A stretch of DNA of 64,000 bases from Torulaspora globosa. Its lineage: Eukaryota; Ascomycota; Saccharomycetes; Saccharomycetales; Saccharomycetaceae. Shown here in pieces: positions 38,881-49,022 of this stretch. The stretch spans positions 124,001 through 188,000 of the forward strand of contig NC_050733.1 of NCBI RefSeq assembly GCF_014133895.1, read 5' to 3'. Below the pieces are notes generated by a model. It ran no database searches. It had not been told where the DNA came from and saw nothing but the letters and a program-made list of their open reading frames with translations. Made by a program: the position numbers and the translations under genes. Every line of letters starts with the position of its first letter. The first letter of the stretch is position 1.

Positions 38881-39188
38881 CCATGACTGGTCGAATGAGA
38901 CGAAATCAGTCGCTCTTTTATACAACACAGGAATGGTGCAAATGTAGTGGTACGTTGTTTTGATTGGTGCAGAGCTTGAGCCTCAAAATGGTTTCAAATG
39001 CCGACCATGACGGGCTACCCGGATCTGGTGAAGTTTTTTGACATCCAAAAAATCTAAAGTTGGGCAAACTCAAGGCTAAACTGGTTAAGTGAATGAAGAT
39101 TCATGCTCAAAACACCTTTGCTTAAACGTCAATCATTCAGTAAAATATTTCAATAAAAGTAAACTTACTTAGTCATAATAAAACTCAC
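38881..39188. other. FBA1 3' flank
   Basis: 308 bp between the inverted HO/WHO fragment and the FBA1 stop. The part next to FBA1 (39120-39188) is AT-rich and suits a 3' untranslated region and poly(A) signal. I see no further coding remnant in it. Confidence 0.5.
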
Positions 39189-39723
39189 TTACAAAGTGTT
39201 GATAGTTCTGAAGTCTTCCAAAGCAATAGCGATTCTCTTGGACATGGTCTTTTCACCCTCTCTGACCCAGACTCTTGGGTCAAAGTACTTCTTGTTTGGA
39301 GCGTCTGGTCCCGAGGGATTGCCGATCATTGAGGAGATGTAGTCCTTCTTGTTCAACACGTAGTCTCTGATACCCTCTAGGTAAGCGTATTGACAGTCGG
39401 TGTCGACGTTGACCTTGACGACACCGTTGTCGATACCAGTTCTGAATTCCTCGACGGAAGAACCGGAACCACCGTGGAAGACCAAGTACAATGGCTTGGC
39501 TTCTTTGGTACCGGCCTTCTCAGCAGTGTACTTTTGGTGGTCTGCCAAGATCTCTGGTCTCAACTTCACGTTACCTGGCTTGTACACACCGTGGGTGTTA
39601 CCGAAACTGGCGGCGATAGAGAAGTTTGGAGAGATTGGGCTTAGGGCTTCGTAGACGGCGTACACTTGTGCAGGCTGGGTGTACAAGGAGTCTGGAGAGA
39701 CGTCCTCGTTGTTGACACCGTCT

Positions 39724-39755
<32 letters not shown>

Positions 39756-40271
39756 TAGCCATTGGCCCATGGCGGCCATTCTCTTGAAGTACTTGACACA
39801 GGTGGCGATGTTTTCGTCGTCGGTTTCTTCGGAAAGATCCAACATGTGGGAGGAGAAAAGAGGTTCGCCGTGTTGCTTGAAGTATGCCTCGTCAGCCTCT
39901 AGCATGCCGTCGTACCATGGCAATAGCTTCTTGGCACAGTGGTCGGAGTGTAGCACGACTGGGATGCCGTAGGCTGGAGCGACGGCTCTGATGTAGTGAG
40001 CAGCGGCGACGGCACCCTTGATGGAGGCGTTTTGGCCCTCGTTAGAGACACCCTTACCAGCAAAGTAGGCAGCACCACCGTTGGAGGTTTGTAGGATGAT
40101 TGGGGACTTGTTGTCACGAGCAGCTTCCAAGGCAGCAACGACAGTGGAAGAAGAAGTGACGTTGATGGCTGGGATAGCGAACTTGTTAGCTCTTGCGTAG
40201 TCGAAAAGAGCACGCACGTCGTCACCGACGATAACACCAGTCTTTCTCTTTAGAACTTGCTCAACACCCAT
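39189..40271 (-). CDS. FBA1: Class II fructose-1,6-bisphosphate aldolase
   Basis: Zinc-dependent aldolase that splits fructose 1,6-bisphosphate in glycolysis and catalyses the reverse in gluconeogenesis. The protein has 360 residues (S. cerevisiae 359) and is intact from MGVEQVLKRKTGV to EDFRTINTL. Metal and substrate motifs are present: VVLHSDHCAKK (zinc His and adjacent residues), GNTHGVYKPG, VFHGGSGS and the NVDTDCQ loop. Codon use is extremely biased to preferred codons. The upstream region has CTTCC elements typical of Gcr1-driven glycolytic promoters. It is the known target of WHO homing elements, whose remnants lie directly downstream. Confidence 0.98.
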
Positions 40272-40827
40272 TTCTGCTAGATTGATTTGATAAAGAAACT
40301 TGTTAAAGTATTCCTGACGAGTTTAGCAAGATTAGGTGAAACAAGCAATATACAGTATCTAAGACATTACGTTGATTTATATATGTAGCTGGAGACTTGC
40401 TACGAGAGAGAAAGCATGCAAAAAAGGACGACGAGGCATCAAGCCATGAGATGGGCATTCTCATGCCACTTCCACGAGCTGTTGAAGTGCGCGAGTCGTT
40501 GACGGTTTGTGATGGTTGACGAGGAAACGTCACACTTGGATAGGCCGTCACCGGATATGAAAAAAATTAGTGGAAGTTGACCGGCGTCGCGATTTTTTGT
40601 TCAATTAGTGGAAGCTGAGGCGCGAGATTTCGGTTACGCGTGGAGGGGCACGGAAGTGACGGAACGGGTAATAAGATTCCAGGCGAGTGCTTGCCCCGGA
40701 CTTTAAATTCAAAGCGCGTGGAGTTAAGGAATGCCCCTCGCTGGTATGATGACGAATATTTAATGGCGGGGATCTGAGCGTATAGCGTCAATAAGGTTAA
40801 GGTTTGGAAGATCGTCGAGCAGGTAAA
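40272..40827. promoter_or_regulatory. Divergent promoter, FBA1 / YMR027W homologue
   Basis: 556 bp. Towards FBA1 it holds several CTTCC cores (Gcr1-type) on either strand. Among them is an 11-bp direct repeat, ATTAGTGGAAG, at 40566-40576 and 40604-40614; a further CACTTCC lies near 40468 and GGAAGTGAC near 40651. These suit strong glycolytic expression of FBA1. No gene is seen. Confidence 0.55.
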
Positions 40828-42201
40828 ATGGGTGTACCGGGCAGATTTTTGACGAGTGATAAGGGAACTTTTGGAGAGCACACGGCGCATGATCGGTGGC
40901 CTATTATTGTGCAGAACGCGGTGGATGACCTGGGAGCGACGCTGGAGAGTATCGAAGGAGACAGAGAGCGTTTGGAGCAGGGAAGAAAGATACAGGATCA
41001 GTTGAGACAGTTGAGGGAAGATATCTTGGCAGACGGGAAGTTGGAAAGATTCAGTCAAGAAGAGATGGAGGTTGCGAATGTTCCATTGTCGTTTAACGAG
41101 GAGTTGTCTCGCGTTGGGGAAGTCAGTTGGTTCGATGCGGAATGGCTGTTTGCCGAGATCTATCTGTACAGGAGAATGAACGTTCTATTTGCGCAGCAGT
41201 CGCTGTGGAGGGGGTTTGACATTTTTGACAGGGTGAAGCAGTCGACGTTCCGCTCGTCGTTGCACGGAGTGGTGGAGTTGGCCCTGAGGTACAGAAGTCT
41301 TTGCGAGCAGTTGGAGGCAATCGGCGAGGATGAGGAGGCGCTTAAGCTGCTCTTCAAGGAGTTCATCGACATCTCGCTGTGGGGAAATGCCACTGATCTG
41401 TCGCTGTTGACAGATGCGACGATTGAAGATATAAAGTCGATACAGGGTGCCAAGGTTAGGCAGGAATCCGAGGCCAAGATCCTGGTCAATGACACCGAGA
41501 GGGCGTGGGAAGCGATCAGGCACGCCAGCGGCGATAGCAAGAGAGTGGACTTTGTGCTGGATAACTCTGGGTTTGAGTTGTATGCTGATCTGATGCTGGC
41601 CGCATTTTTGCTGAAAAGCAAGCTGGTCACAAAGTGTGTGTTCCACGCCAAGGATATTCCTTACATGGTCAGCGATGTCGTGCTGGAAGATTTTGATATC
41701 CTTTTGAAAGATCTGAAGGATAGAGACTTTTTCGCGGTGACCGATGCAAGCTCAAAGGAAGCGTTGGACTTCTTTGCAGATACGATAACTGATTACGTTT
41801 CGCAAGGCAGAGTCGAGATTCGTGAAGATATGTTCTGGACGACTCATCTGGATTACTGGAATATTGATCCCACGGAAACGAAATACCATGGAGCTGAAAT
41901 TTATAGAGATTTTGTTGAGTCTACCTTGGTCATCTTTAAGGGAGATCTGAACTACAGGAAGCTGACTGGTGACCGGAAATGGGCTCGTACTACGCCATGG
42001 TTGGAAGCTATTGGGCCATTGGCTCACAGCGGGATCACTTCGTTGAGCTTAAGGACCTGCAAGGCTGATGTTCAAGTCGCGCTTCCTGAAGGTGTGGACG
42101 AAGAGCTTTCGAAATTGTGGGAAAAGGACCATCCGGGCCGCGGCTCCTGGTGGTCTAGCAGTGGCAAATGGGCCGTCATCTGTTTTGCCTCAGGTAATTG
42201 A
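40828..42201 (+). CDS. DUF89-family metal-dependent phosphatase, YMR027W homologue
   Basis: Member of the DUF89/ARMT1 family, cobalt- or manganese-dependent phosphatases thought to remove damaged sugar-phosphate metabolites. It has 457 residues (YMR027W 470). Conserved blocks include [13 protein letters not shown] near the start, [29 protein letters not shown] (core metal-binding Asp-Asn region), [30 protein letters not shown] and [15 protein letters not shown]. The start ATG at 40828 matches the family N-terminus. The physiological substrate is not settled. Confidence 0.93.
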   Translation: MGVPGRFLTSDKGTFGEHTAHDRWPIIVQNAVDDLGATLESIEGDRERLEQGRKIQDQLRQLREDILADGKLERFSQEEMEVANVPLSFNEELSRVGEVSWFDAEWLFAEIYLYRRMNVLFAQQSLWRGFDIFDRVKQSTFRSSLHGVVELALRYRSLCEQLEAIGEDEEALKLLFKEFIDISLWGNATDLSLLTDATIEDIKSIQGAKVRQESEAKILVNDTERAWEAIRHASGDSKRVDFVLDNSGFELYADLMLAAFLLKSKLVTKCVFHAKDIPYMVSDVVLEDFDILLKDLKDRDFFAVTDASSKEALDFFADTITDYVSQGRVEIREDMFWTTHLDYWNIDPTETKYHGAEIYRDFVESTLVIFKGDLNYRKLTGDRKWARTTPWLEAIGPLAHSGITSLSLRTCKADVQVALPEGVDEELSKLWEKDHPGRGSWWSSSGKWAVICFASGN

Positions 42202-42848
42202 GAGGGCTAGAGTAGAAAATCTCGATTTCCAGGTGGAAGTCGCAGTTCGGTACTGATATTTGCTGAGCCTAAAAGACAGAATTAAGCTAAATTATGTAAT
42301 TTTGATCCACCCAGCATGGCAGTAGTGCCAGCACGTCTAAGATCAATCCGAGTACACCCGGAGCAGTGCGAAATGCTTGGAATGCAGTATCCCTGGGAAG
42401 AATATTCATAAAATGTAAATCTTATCCAATATGAGAAAACAAGACTTCAGAGATCTTATGCGCTTTCGGCTTGATCTGACGGCACACTTGAGGCTTGCTA
42501 CACCGCTTTCAATGACTACGACTGTTAAATGAGAGGTAGCAAAATTCTACAAAACAACAGATACACATGGGACTGAAACAACGACCAACAGCCTTGGCCC
42601 AGGAGCTTCGTTGGCAAGTATTTTCATGCTCGTTCGACAAGTTGATCGTGCTTCTTCAAAGCAACAAAGCAGTTAGTAGTCCATCTGAGTAAAATTGGTT
42701 CCCTCAATGTTCGAAATATCTGTCCTGCCGCAACCTTTGTCTGTAAGTATGCAACTATCGTCAGGCCCTTTAACTTTTAGTCAATCTCGGTATCACTTAA
42801 TTAAATCTTAACCCCAGACAAATTGAGAAGAATAGAGAGTCAGGGGTC
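42202..42848. other. Intergenic, upstream of PEX12
   Basis: 647 bp with no ORF above background. I looked for a tRNA, a C/D or H/ACA snoRNA signature and a centromere and saw none that I could defend. Confidence 0.5.
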
Positions 42849-43991
42849 ATGAGCTTCTATTCGAATCTTCCAAGTGGTCATAATGATACATCTTCTGTAT
42901 CCTCTCTGTATCCTACAATCTTCGAGATCATATCATCTCAAGAGATTGATGCATTGCTCCCAACTTCAGTCAGATATTTAATCGTCAACTACTGGATCTC
43001 CCGCCACCCATCGAAGCTATCGTTACAAATAAACAATTATTTCCACGAGTGGTTTGATCTGCTCTTAAAAGGTGCAATTGAATGCTATCATATCAACCGT
43101 TATAATTCCACTTTTGTGGATAAGTTCTATGGGTTACAGCGGTTCAATGCATCTAACAAAGTGCTGGTGCAAGCACAGGCCAATTCTTCGGTTAGGTATT
43201 GGCCCAACGGCCTCACATTAAGTGGTAAACAGAAAGCTGTGGTGCTATTCGAGAAAGTCCTCCTGCCTTACATCAGACAAAAACTGGACGATTTACATGC
43301 CAAGTACGTTGCACGGTCTGCTTTCTCGAGTAATGGAAATCAAAGTGTTGTCGTAAAGAAGCTATACCCGTTAATTAAGAAGCTTTTTTATGTGCTGAAT
43401 CTATTTGTCAAACTATTCTTCCTGGGCGGGCGGATTGGTTCGATAACATTTCTCGAGTATCTCTTTCAAATTGAGTACACCAGAATGACTTTACCGCTGG
43501 AATCTTCCATTACGACAAAGTCAAACCCGCCCTACAGCAACAGGCTACCTAGGCAAAATCTTTACAGTCTTTGGCATAAGTGTTACATTGTTTTGAGGAA
43601 AATGAACCAAATTCTCTCGTACTCAGGATCGCAGCTCTTCCCGGCGTTTATCTTCATGCTACGGGTTTATCAATGGTGGACGACGCAGGATTTGACGGCG
43701 AAGTTGCAAAGGAAGTTGAACGATGTCGATAAGTTCATCCCTCGGGCCAATAACAGCAGCGATCAGGCGTACAAATCTACCGGAATTTGTCCCATATGTC
43801 ATAACCAAATTCAGAACCCCGGCGTTCTGGAGACAGGATATGCTGCCTGCTATCCATGTGCTATAGCATACTTGCCAAAAAATGAGGGAAGATGCCCTGT
43901 AACCAAAAAGAGGCTCTTGGGCTGTAAGTACAATGCAGAATTGGGGAAATGGCAGGTTATTAGTGGTGTAAGGAAACTTTTGGTCACTTAA
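42849..43991 (+). CDS. PEX12: Pex12, peroxisomal RING ubiquitin ligase subunit
   Basis: One of the three RING peroxins (with Pex2 and Pex10) forming the membrane retrotranslocation channel and ligase that monoubiquitylates Pex5. The N-terminal block is MSFYSNLPSG ... LYPTIFEIISSQEIDALLP. Several hydrophobic segments follow (e.g. FPAFIFMLRVYQWWTTQDLT). The C-terminal degenerate RING reads CPICHNQIQNPGVLETGY, with CYPCAI and GRCPVTKKRLLGC; it lacks some canonical ligands, as in other Pex12 proteins. It has 380 residues (S. cerevisiae 399). Its stop overlaps the CSI1 stop. Confidence 0.95.
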   Translation: MSFYSNLPSGHNDTSSVSSLYPTIFEIISSQEIDALLPTSVRYLIVNYWISRHPSKLSLQINNYFHEWFDLLLKGAIECYHINRYNSTFVDKFYGLQRFNASNKVLVQAQANSSVRYWPNGLTLSGKQKAVVLFEKVLLPYIRQKLDDLHAKYVARSAFSSNGNQSVVVKKLYPLIKKLFYVLNLFVKLFFLGGRIGSITFLEYLFQIEYTRMTLPLESSITTKSNPPYSNRLPRQNLYSLWHKCYIVLRKMNQILSYSGSQLFPAFIFMLRVYQWWTTQDLTAKLQRKLNDVDKFIPRANNSSDQAYKSTGICPICHNQIQNPGVLETGYAACYPCAIAYLPKNEGRCPVTKKRLLGCKYNAELGKWQVISGVRKLLVT

Positions 43992-44758
43992 TCAACTGGT
44001 TTGTTTCTCAGGAAACATGTTCCAATTTCCCACTGCTCACAAGCCGTTCTGAAAGCAGAAATTTCGCTTTCTTTATTCATTATTTCCTCTTCAATGTCGT
44101 CAGTCGGGTGTCTCCTCAGTTGGGACACCAGTAACGAAACGCTTCTCAAGACCTTGGGATCGATATCATTAGAATGCCGGAGATACTGAATAATGCGGTT
44201 TATTTTGCCCGCAAGTTTAATCGTGAACTCTTGTTCACTTGCTGCCTCATCTTGCGCAGCCTCCCGGAAACCGAGATCCATATTGCTGCTTGAGTCTCTC
44301 AGCTCGTGATGAACTCTATTCAAAGTCAATCGATGAGAATCCAATTCCACGGAGTGACAACTGAGGGAAGATTCTTGGAGGGGATCATATGTAAAAAGGT
44401 ATCTTAAACCATCTACCTGCGTCATCAATCGTTGCAACGTTGGCGAATAATCATATAGGGTTTCATTCAGCACCATGATACCTAGGGGTTTCAGGCCCGG
44501 ATTAGTGCACTCAGTTAGTTCGATGCGCCTGTTCACTTGATTAATGTCGTATTCGAAGCTTGTACACGAAGCAGCGACTGGTTTCAAAGACAGGGGAATG
44601 TTTACGCATCTGCTTAGAAGGCAGTTCTTGTCGGGCGACTCATGACCTAAAAGCAATAGGCATTGTGGCGGTCTGCCACTCAGAGCGATAAGCTCATACT
44701 GATAGTTAGCCTCTATAAATGCCAGCCGATCTAACACCACAGTGGGAATATCAACCAT
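43988..44758 (-). CDS. CSI1: Csi1, COP9 signalosome-like subunit
   Basis: Subunit of the reduced yeast COP9 signalosome, which removes Rub1 from cullin Cdc53. The 256-residue protein (S. cerevisiae 295) has the pattern of a degenerate MPN domain: YELIALSGRPPQCLLLLGHE, and GLKPLGIMVLNETLYDYSP. It shows no metalloprotease JAMM motif, as expected. A helical C-terminal part follows. Sequence similarity is weak, so the assignment rests partly on position between PEX12 and MRPL3, as for YMR025W. Confidence 0.78.
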   Translation of the reverse strand: MVDIPTVVLDRLAFIEANYQYELIALSGRPPQCLLLLGHESPDKNCLLSRCVNIPLSLKPVAASCTSFEYDINQVNRRIELTECTNPGLKPLGIMVLNETLYDYSPTLQRLMTQVDGLRYLFTYDPLQESSLSCHSVELDSHRLTLNRVHHELRDSSSNMDLGFREAAQDEAASEQEFTIKLAGKINRIIQYLRHSNDIDPKVLRSVSLLVSQLRRHPTDDIEEEIMNKESEISAFRTACEQWEIGTCFLRNKPVD

Positions 44759-44880
44759 TGTTTACTCAATTTGAGGGAGAATGGGAGTTTTCGTCGTTGG
44801 ACCGTATCGAATTGCCTTACCTTTGTTTATATACAAGTGATGATACGTTAATTTATACAAACATGCCTATGCGTATGCGG

Positions 44881-46002
44881 TCACACAATGACTGCACCAT
44901 GATCGATTACTGGAGCTTGATTCTCCATTGGCTCGTAACAGTACCACTTCATCAATGCATCCGTGGCTGCTCTTGCCTTGGCCTCTTTAAGAGAGGAGCC
45001 AAAACCTTCGCCCAACTTTTCAGATCCGGAGAATACGCCCACTATAAAGACCGGGGCCTTAGACAATCTGCCTGATTCGGCGAGCAGCTTGGACACTGGT
45101 TTATGCAATCCTTCCCGACGACATAAAGCGGCCAGCTCTCTAGTAGGTTGCTCGAATTGGAACAGTCTTGTGACGTCAAGATGCCTGCTCAGAATATGTT
45201 CATCGATAAATTTGCCTGACAGTTCAGGTTGTGTCTCCTGTGTACAGGCCCAAAGAGCACCTATTACACTTCTTGTTGCTAAAGCATATGCGGCATTCTC
45301 AGAGAAGTTTTGAGAGGTTATCAATTGAACACCATCATGTTTGCTCAAGCTATTGTTAAAGAACCTTAATTTCCCTAACGTTATCTGTATCGGTTCCTTC
45401 TTTAGATATCTATCCACCACCGAGGTTGTCTCCGTTTCAATGCCCCATGATCTGGCGACGCTTGCCAACACATCCTGCGATATGTAGGCGTCAACTGCGG
45501 CATTCAGTATAACAGTGGGTAACCTGGGGTATCTGGCCATCAACCGCTGTGTGACGTGATAAGTCAGTAAGTTTTTCCCGAAGATGTTCAAACCGTGATT
45601 ATCAAAGAAGTTATTAGTAGGGACAGTACTCGTAAATGCAATCCCTGAGCGTGGATCGTTTATGTCTCCTGGCAATTGCGATGAACGGCAGGTCAGGCAT
45701 CTCGCGAGAACTGATAGAGGGAACTCCCTGGGCAACGCTAGTCTTTTATGAAGGGTCACCAATGCTGGCGATCTGTTCGCTATGTCCTCTGGAACATCAT
45801 TGATTATATCTTTTAAGTCCCTGTAATATTCCCTGTATTGATCAAGCTGCGCGGAATCGCTCAGAACCTGCTGCTCCTGCCTGAGGGACCTGCATGATTG
45901 TATCAATCTTCTTGTAATTGAAGGCTGTAATTTGAATGTACCATTTGATAGAGCAGTACATCTAAATGACCTGACCACCCGATACAATTGAGACATTTCC
46001 AT
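44881..46002 (-). CDS. MRPL3: Mitochondrial large-subunit ribosomal protein Mrpl3 (mL44)
   Basis: mL44 subunit of the mitochondrial ribosome, derived from an RNase III fold. It has 373 residues (S. cerevisiae 390). After a basic presequence-like N-terminus comes the RNase III-like region ([34 protein letters not shown]), which lacks the acidic signature required for catalysis. A C-terminal double-stranded RNA-binding domain ends in [20 protein letters not shown]. The start at 46002 has a second in-frame ATG two codons later. Confidence 0.93.
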   Translation of the reverse strand: MEMSQLYRVVRSFRCTALSNGTFKLQPSITRRLIQSCRSLRQEQQVLSDSAQLDQYREYYRDLKDIINDVPEDIANRSPALVTLHKRLALPREFPLSVLARCLTCRSSQLPGDINDPRSGIAFTSTVPTNNFFDNHGLNIFGKNLLTYHVTQRLMARYPRLPTVILNAAVDAYISQDVLASVARSWGIETETTSVVDRYLKKEPIQITLGKLRFFNNSLSKHDGVQLITSQNFSENAAYALATRSVIGALWACTQETQPELSGKFIDEHILSRHLDVTRLFQFEQPTRELAALCRREGLHKPVSKLLAESGRLSKAPVFIVGVFSGSEKLGEGFGSSLKEAKARAATDALMKWYCYEPMENQAPVIDHGAVIV

Positions 46003-46859
46003 GGGTCTCCTCGGAAGCGAGTGTTGAATTCAGTGCGAAAAAGAGCCTCCAGCCACCAATCTTGAGATGATCACTACCAGCTGAAAAGGCCCCAAAGTAG
46101 CTCACCTCTCTCACTTACTTAGGCCTAGCGCACTCGATTTTACGGGTTTCCAGGTCGTTATGCAAAATTTTTCAAAATAGGCATTACCCGGAATAAAAGC
46201 TTGACAACACGACGACTCTTGGCAAATGACAGTAATTAACTGCTGAGAGCTACGATTTTGTAAAATCGCCCGATTCAATCGCTAAGTTAGTAAACATCAG
46301 GATTCACGATGTGTAATTTTCTGGAATATCGACAGCAAAATTTGCGGTTTCTAGGTTTCTCAAGCCCAGGTGACGCTTACGAGAATGACTTTCACATCTC
46401 GCACATACTATGCTTCATTTGCTAGGGGGATATGAAGAGTAGCCAACGATTCTGTTCTGCTCTGGAGAAGTATTTCCATCTGACTTTTTATGTTTTGTTA
46501 TATATTTTTGTTGTTCGCCGTGTCGTGCAGCGTAGCGAAAGACATCCGATCAGGATATTAAAACTTGAGTAAACTGTAAATCAATGAGACAACACGACTA
46601 TATTTCTTACAGACGTGCCATGCGCAATGTAAGGAAGCGAAGATTGCTGGCCTCATCGGCAATCTCAGCCTGGAAGCTGGACTGAGAGAGATTCCAAAAA
46701 ATGCTTGAAGTCCCTATTGCTCGACAAGCGATCTGAAAATCTGGTCTTCTTGAACTGGTTATTTACCTACTTAACAGCGACTAACTCTTTCGTTAGGAAG
46801 CAATGGCAACTATTCTTGGATATAGTTTTGCTAACTTGCAATTTCACACACCGAGTAAC
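46003..46859. other. Long intergenic stretch, MRPL3 to tRNA-Ala
   Basis: 857 bp, the longest gene-free stretch outside the homing cluster. No ORF is supported. A short hairpin (AGATTGC at 46641-46647 pairing with GCAATCT at 46659-46665) and T-rich runs near 46480-46510 are the only structures I noted. Confidence 0.5.
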
Positions 46860-46932
46860 GGGCATGTGGCGTAGTTGGTAGCGCGCTCCCTTAGCATGGG
46901 AGAGGTCTTCGGTTCGACTCCGGACTTGTCCA
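46860..46932 (+). tRNA. tA(AGC): tRNA-Ala (AGC)
   Basis: 73-nt tRNA gene with no intron. The acceptor begins GGGCATG and carries the G3-U70 identity pair typical of tRNA-Ala. The A box is GTGGCGTAGTTGG, the anticodon AGC lies at 46893-46895 in a CTCCC/GGGAG stem, and the B box is GGTTCGACTCC. It differs from the S. cerevisiae gene at only a few positions. Confidence 0.97.
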
Positions 46933-46940
46933 TTATTTTT
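46933..46940 (+). terminator. Pol III terminator of tRNA-Ala
   Basis: The T-run TTATTTTT immediately follows the tRNA 3' end. Confidence 0.8.
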
Positions 46941-47030
46941 TCCACTTCTGCCCTACAATCTCGCTGTAATACTGACTATTTCAATGCAACATTCGTTATG
47001 AGATGCTCTAACATTAACTAGCTGCTTGAG

Positions 47031-48524
47031 ATGCTGAAAGTCCCGGGGACCAATCGTTTTCTGTTTCTTCCATGCCGATTTATCGGAACGTCCTCTCTGC
47101 CGACGATATATGCTTTATCAACACCGCCAGGGCAGCGATCAGCGATAGCAGTGGTTAGAATATCTGGAAACCATTCAAAATATATTTTACGGAGACTCAC
47201 CAATTCAGAGAAGGAACCTGTTCCCAGAGTTGCATCTCTCAGAAGACTCTATCATCCAGATCAGAAGCGAAATCTCTTGGATACTTCTCTGACGCTGTTC
47301 TTTGAGTCTCCCAAGACATTCACAGGAGAAGACATTTTAGAATTACACTTGCATGGGGGTAAGGCAGTTACTGGTGCTGTGCTTAAAGCGATTGAATCGC
47401 TCCACGATCTAGAAAAAGGATTCAATATCCGTTACGCCAATCCTGGAGAGTTCTCGCTCAGAGCATTTCAGAACGGTAAGTTTGATCTCACTGAAGTAGA
47501 GGGCATTAAGGAATTGATCGATGCCGAAACTGAGACACAGCGCAAGAGCGCTTTATCAAGCTTCAACGGCGAGAATAAAAGTAGATTTCTACAGTGGAGA
47601 TCCCAAATCGTCGACAACATCGCCAAGCTGACTGCCATAATAGACTTTGGAGAAGATACGGAGATCGAAGATATAGAAAGTATTCTTACGAACGTCGAGT
47701 CGGATATACTTCAGCTGCGAGCAGTAATACGGCAATTTATCGAGAAGATCGAAAGATCAAACATTCTACGAAACGGGATCAGAATAGTCCTTCTTGGGCC
47801 GCCGAACGCTGGAAAATCATCTCTGATCAATACTATCAGTCAAGACGATATATCGATCGTTTCGCAAATTCCAGGCACGACCAGGGACGCAATTGAAATA
47901 GCCTTGAACATCGGAGGCTACAAAGTCATTATCTGTGATACAGCTGGTGTCAGGGATGACTCATCGGACGCCATAGAAAAGATGGGTATCGAAAAGGCAC
48001 TGAAGAAGAGCGAATCATGTAATTTGTGTCTTTTGCTAGTGGACCCAAACAACACGCCTCTGATACCAGAGAGCTTAAAGCGGCATCTAGCCTCACCTCA
48101 TTTTCAAAGTGCCGATAAGGTGATTCTGATAAACAAAATTGACACTATTTCTCCAGAAGATTTAGACCATATTGTGCTTCGCATCAGCCAGGAGATAGGT
48201 CAAAAACTTCCAATATTACCAATATCTTGTCTATCAGGCGAAGGTATCGAGAACTTGGCCACAGAGCTGATTACTAAATTCCAGTTGTTGTCCGACAGCA
48301 GTGACGAGTCCAATCCCATCATCGTTTCGCAGAGAGTGAGAGAAATATTATCCAATGACGTGCTATATGGGATTGACGAGTTTCTATCGTTCAAAAAGGA
48401 TGTAGTCATGGCTTCCGAAAGTCTACGGCATGCCGCAACAGGTATCGGGAAGATCACAGGAGAAGCGATTGGCGTAGAAGAGGTATTAGGCGTTGTATTC
48501 TCTAGTTTCTGCGTAGGGAAGTAA
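47031..48524 (+). CDS. MSS1: Mss1, mitochondrial tRNA-modifying GTPase (MnmE/GTPBP3)
   Basis: With Mto1 it installs the carboxymethylaminomethyl group on the wobble uridine of mitochondrial tRNAs. It has 497 residues (S. cerevisiae 526). The N-terminal tetrahydrofolate-binding domain reads IYALSTPPGQRSAIAVVRIS, FFESPKTFTGED and HLHGGKAV. The inserted G domain has GPPNAGKSSLIN (P-loop), PGTTRDAIE, DTAGVRD and NKID. The C-terminus ends CVGK, the MnmE CxGK motif. The start falls about 100 bp after the tRNA gene. Confidence 0.97.
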   Translation: MLKVPGTNRFLFLPCRFIGTSSLPTIYALSTPPGQRSAIAVVRISGNHSKYILRRLTNSEKEPVPRVASLRRLYHPDQKRNLLDTSLTLFFESPKTFTGEDILELHLHGGKAVTGAVLKAIESLHDLEKGFNIRYANPGEFSLRAFQNGKFDLTEVEGIKELIDAETETQRKSALSSFNGENKSRFLQWRSQIVDNIAKLTAIIDFGEDTEIEDIESILTNVESDILQLRAVIRQFIEKIERSNILRNGIRIVLLGPPNAGKSSLINTISQDDISIVSQIPGTTRDAIEIALNIGGYKVIICDTAGVRDDSSDAIEKMGIEKALKKSESCNLCLLLVDPNNTPLIPESLKRHLASPHFQSADKVILINKIDTISPEDLDHIVLRISQEIGQKLPILPISCLSGEGIENLATELITKFQLLSDSSDESNPIIVSQRVREILSNDVLYGIDEFLSFKKDVVMASESLRHAATGIGKITGEAIGVEEVLGVVFSSFCVGK

Positions 48525-48540
48525 CTCGATATGGGATGCA

Positions 48541-48897
48541 TCAATCCCGGACGCTAGAATTCATGCGCGAACGTCTATTTTGTGCCAGTTTCGTTTTCAC
48601 TTCCAGCTCAGCTTGGAATTCCTCTAATTCATCGCACAATTTTTCATAGTATTCGATCTTAGATTCAACCGTATCAATCCTATCCAGTTGCTGGCTTTTC
48701 AAGGCCCGTATCTGTTCCAATTCTTCATCGCTTCTTAACTGAAATCTTTGCTTAAGTTCCTCCAACCATCGCTCATTATCGCATGTCTTCTCACTAAAGA
48801 CTGAGACTGCCTTTGCCGTCTCTAAATCGACAGCCTCTTGCAACAAATCAACACATCTTTCAATGTCCTGATATAAGGTCCTCACGTTCTCTTTCAT
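48541..48897 (-). CDS. BLI1: Bli1, BLOC-1 subunit
   Basis: Small coiled-coil subunit of the yeast BLOC-1 complex on endosomes, which recruits the Ypt7/Vps21 GAP Msb3. It has 118 residues (S. cerevisiae 113). Similar blocks: NERWLEELKQRFQLRSDEEL, KIEYYEKLCDELEEFQ and the NRRSR tail. It converges with MSS1 across 16 bp. In S. cerevisiae it lies next to FBA1, so a small rearrangement separates the two here. Confidence 0.87.
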   Translation of the reverse strand: MKENVRTLYQDIERCVDLLQEAVDLETAKAVSVFSEKTCDNERWLEELKQRFQLRSDEELEQIRALKSQQLDRIDTVESKIEYYEKLCDELEEFQAELEVKTKLAQNRRSRMNSSVRD

Positions 48898-49022
48898 CTT
48901 ATTACTTCCAATGCCGTCTGTTCACCAGTTTGACCTTAACCTAATTAACGTTAGAGATTAAGATCGGTAAGTAGGACGAAATAAGGTACCAGTCCAGTCG
49001 AATGCACTAAAAGAACAGCTAA

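Noticed and set aside
39189..40271. FBA1 interrupted by an intein
   Set aside because: The aldolase frame is continuous and full length; the homing sequences lie outside it.
42202..42848. A structured RNA gene upstream of PEX12
   Set aside because: I found no convincing A/B boxes, C/D boxes or H/ACA signature.
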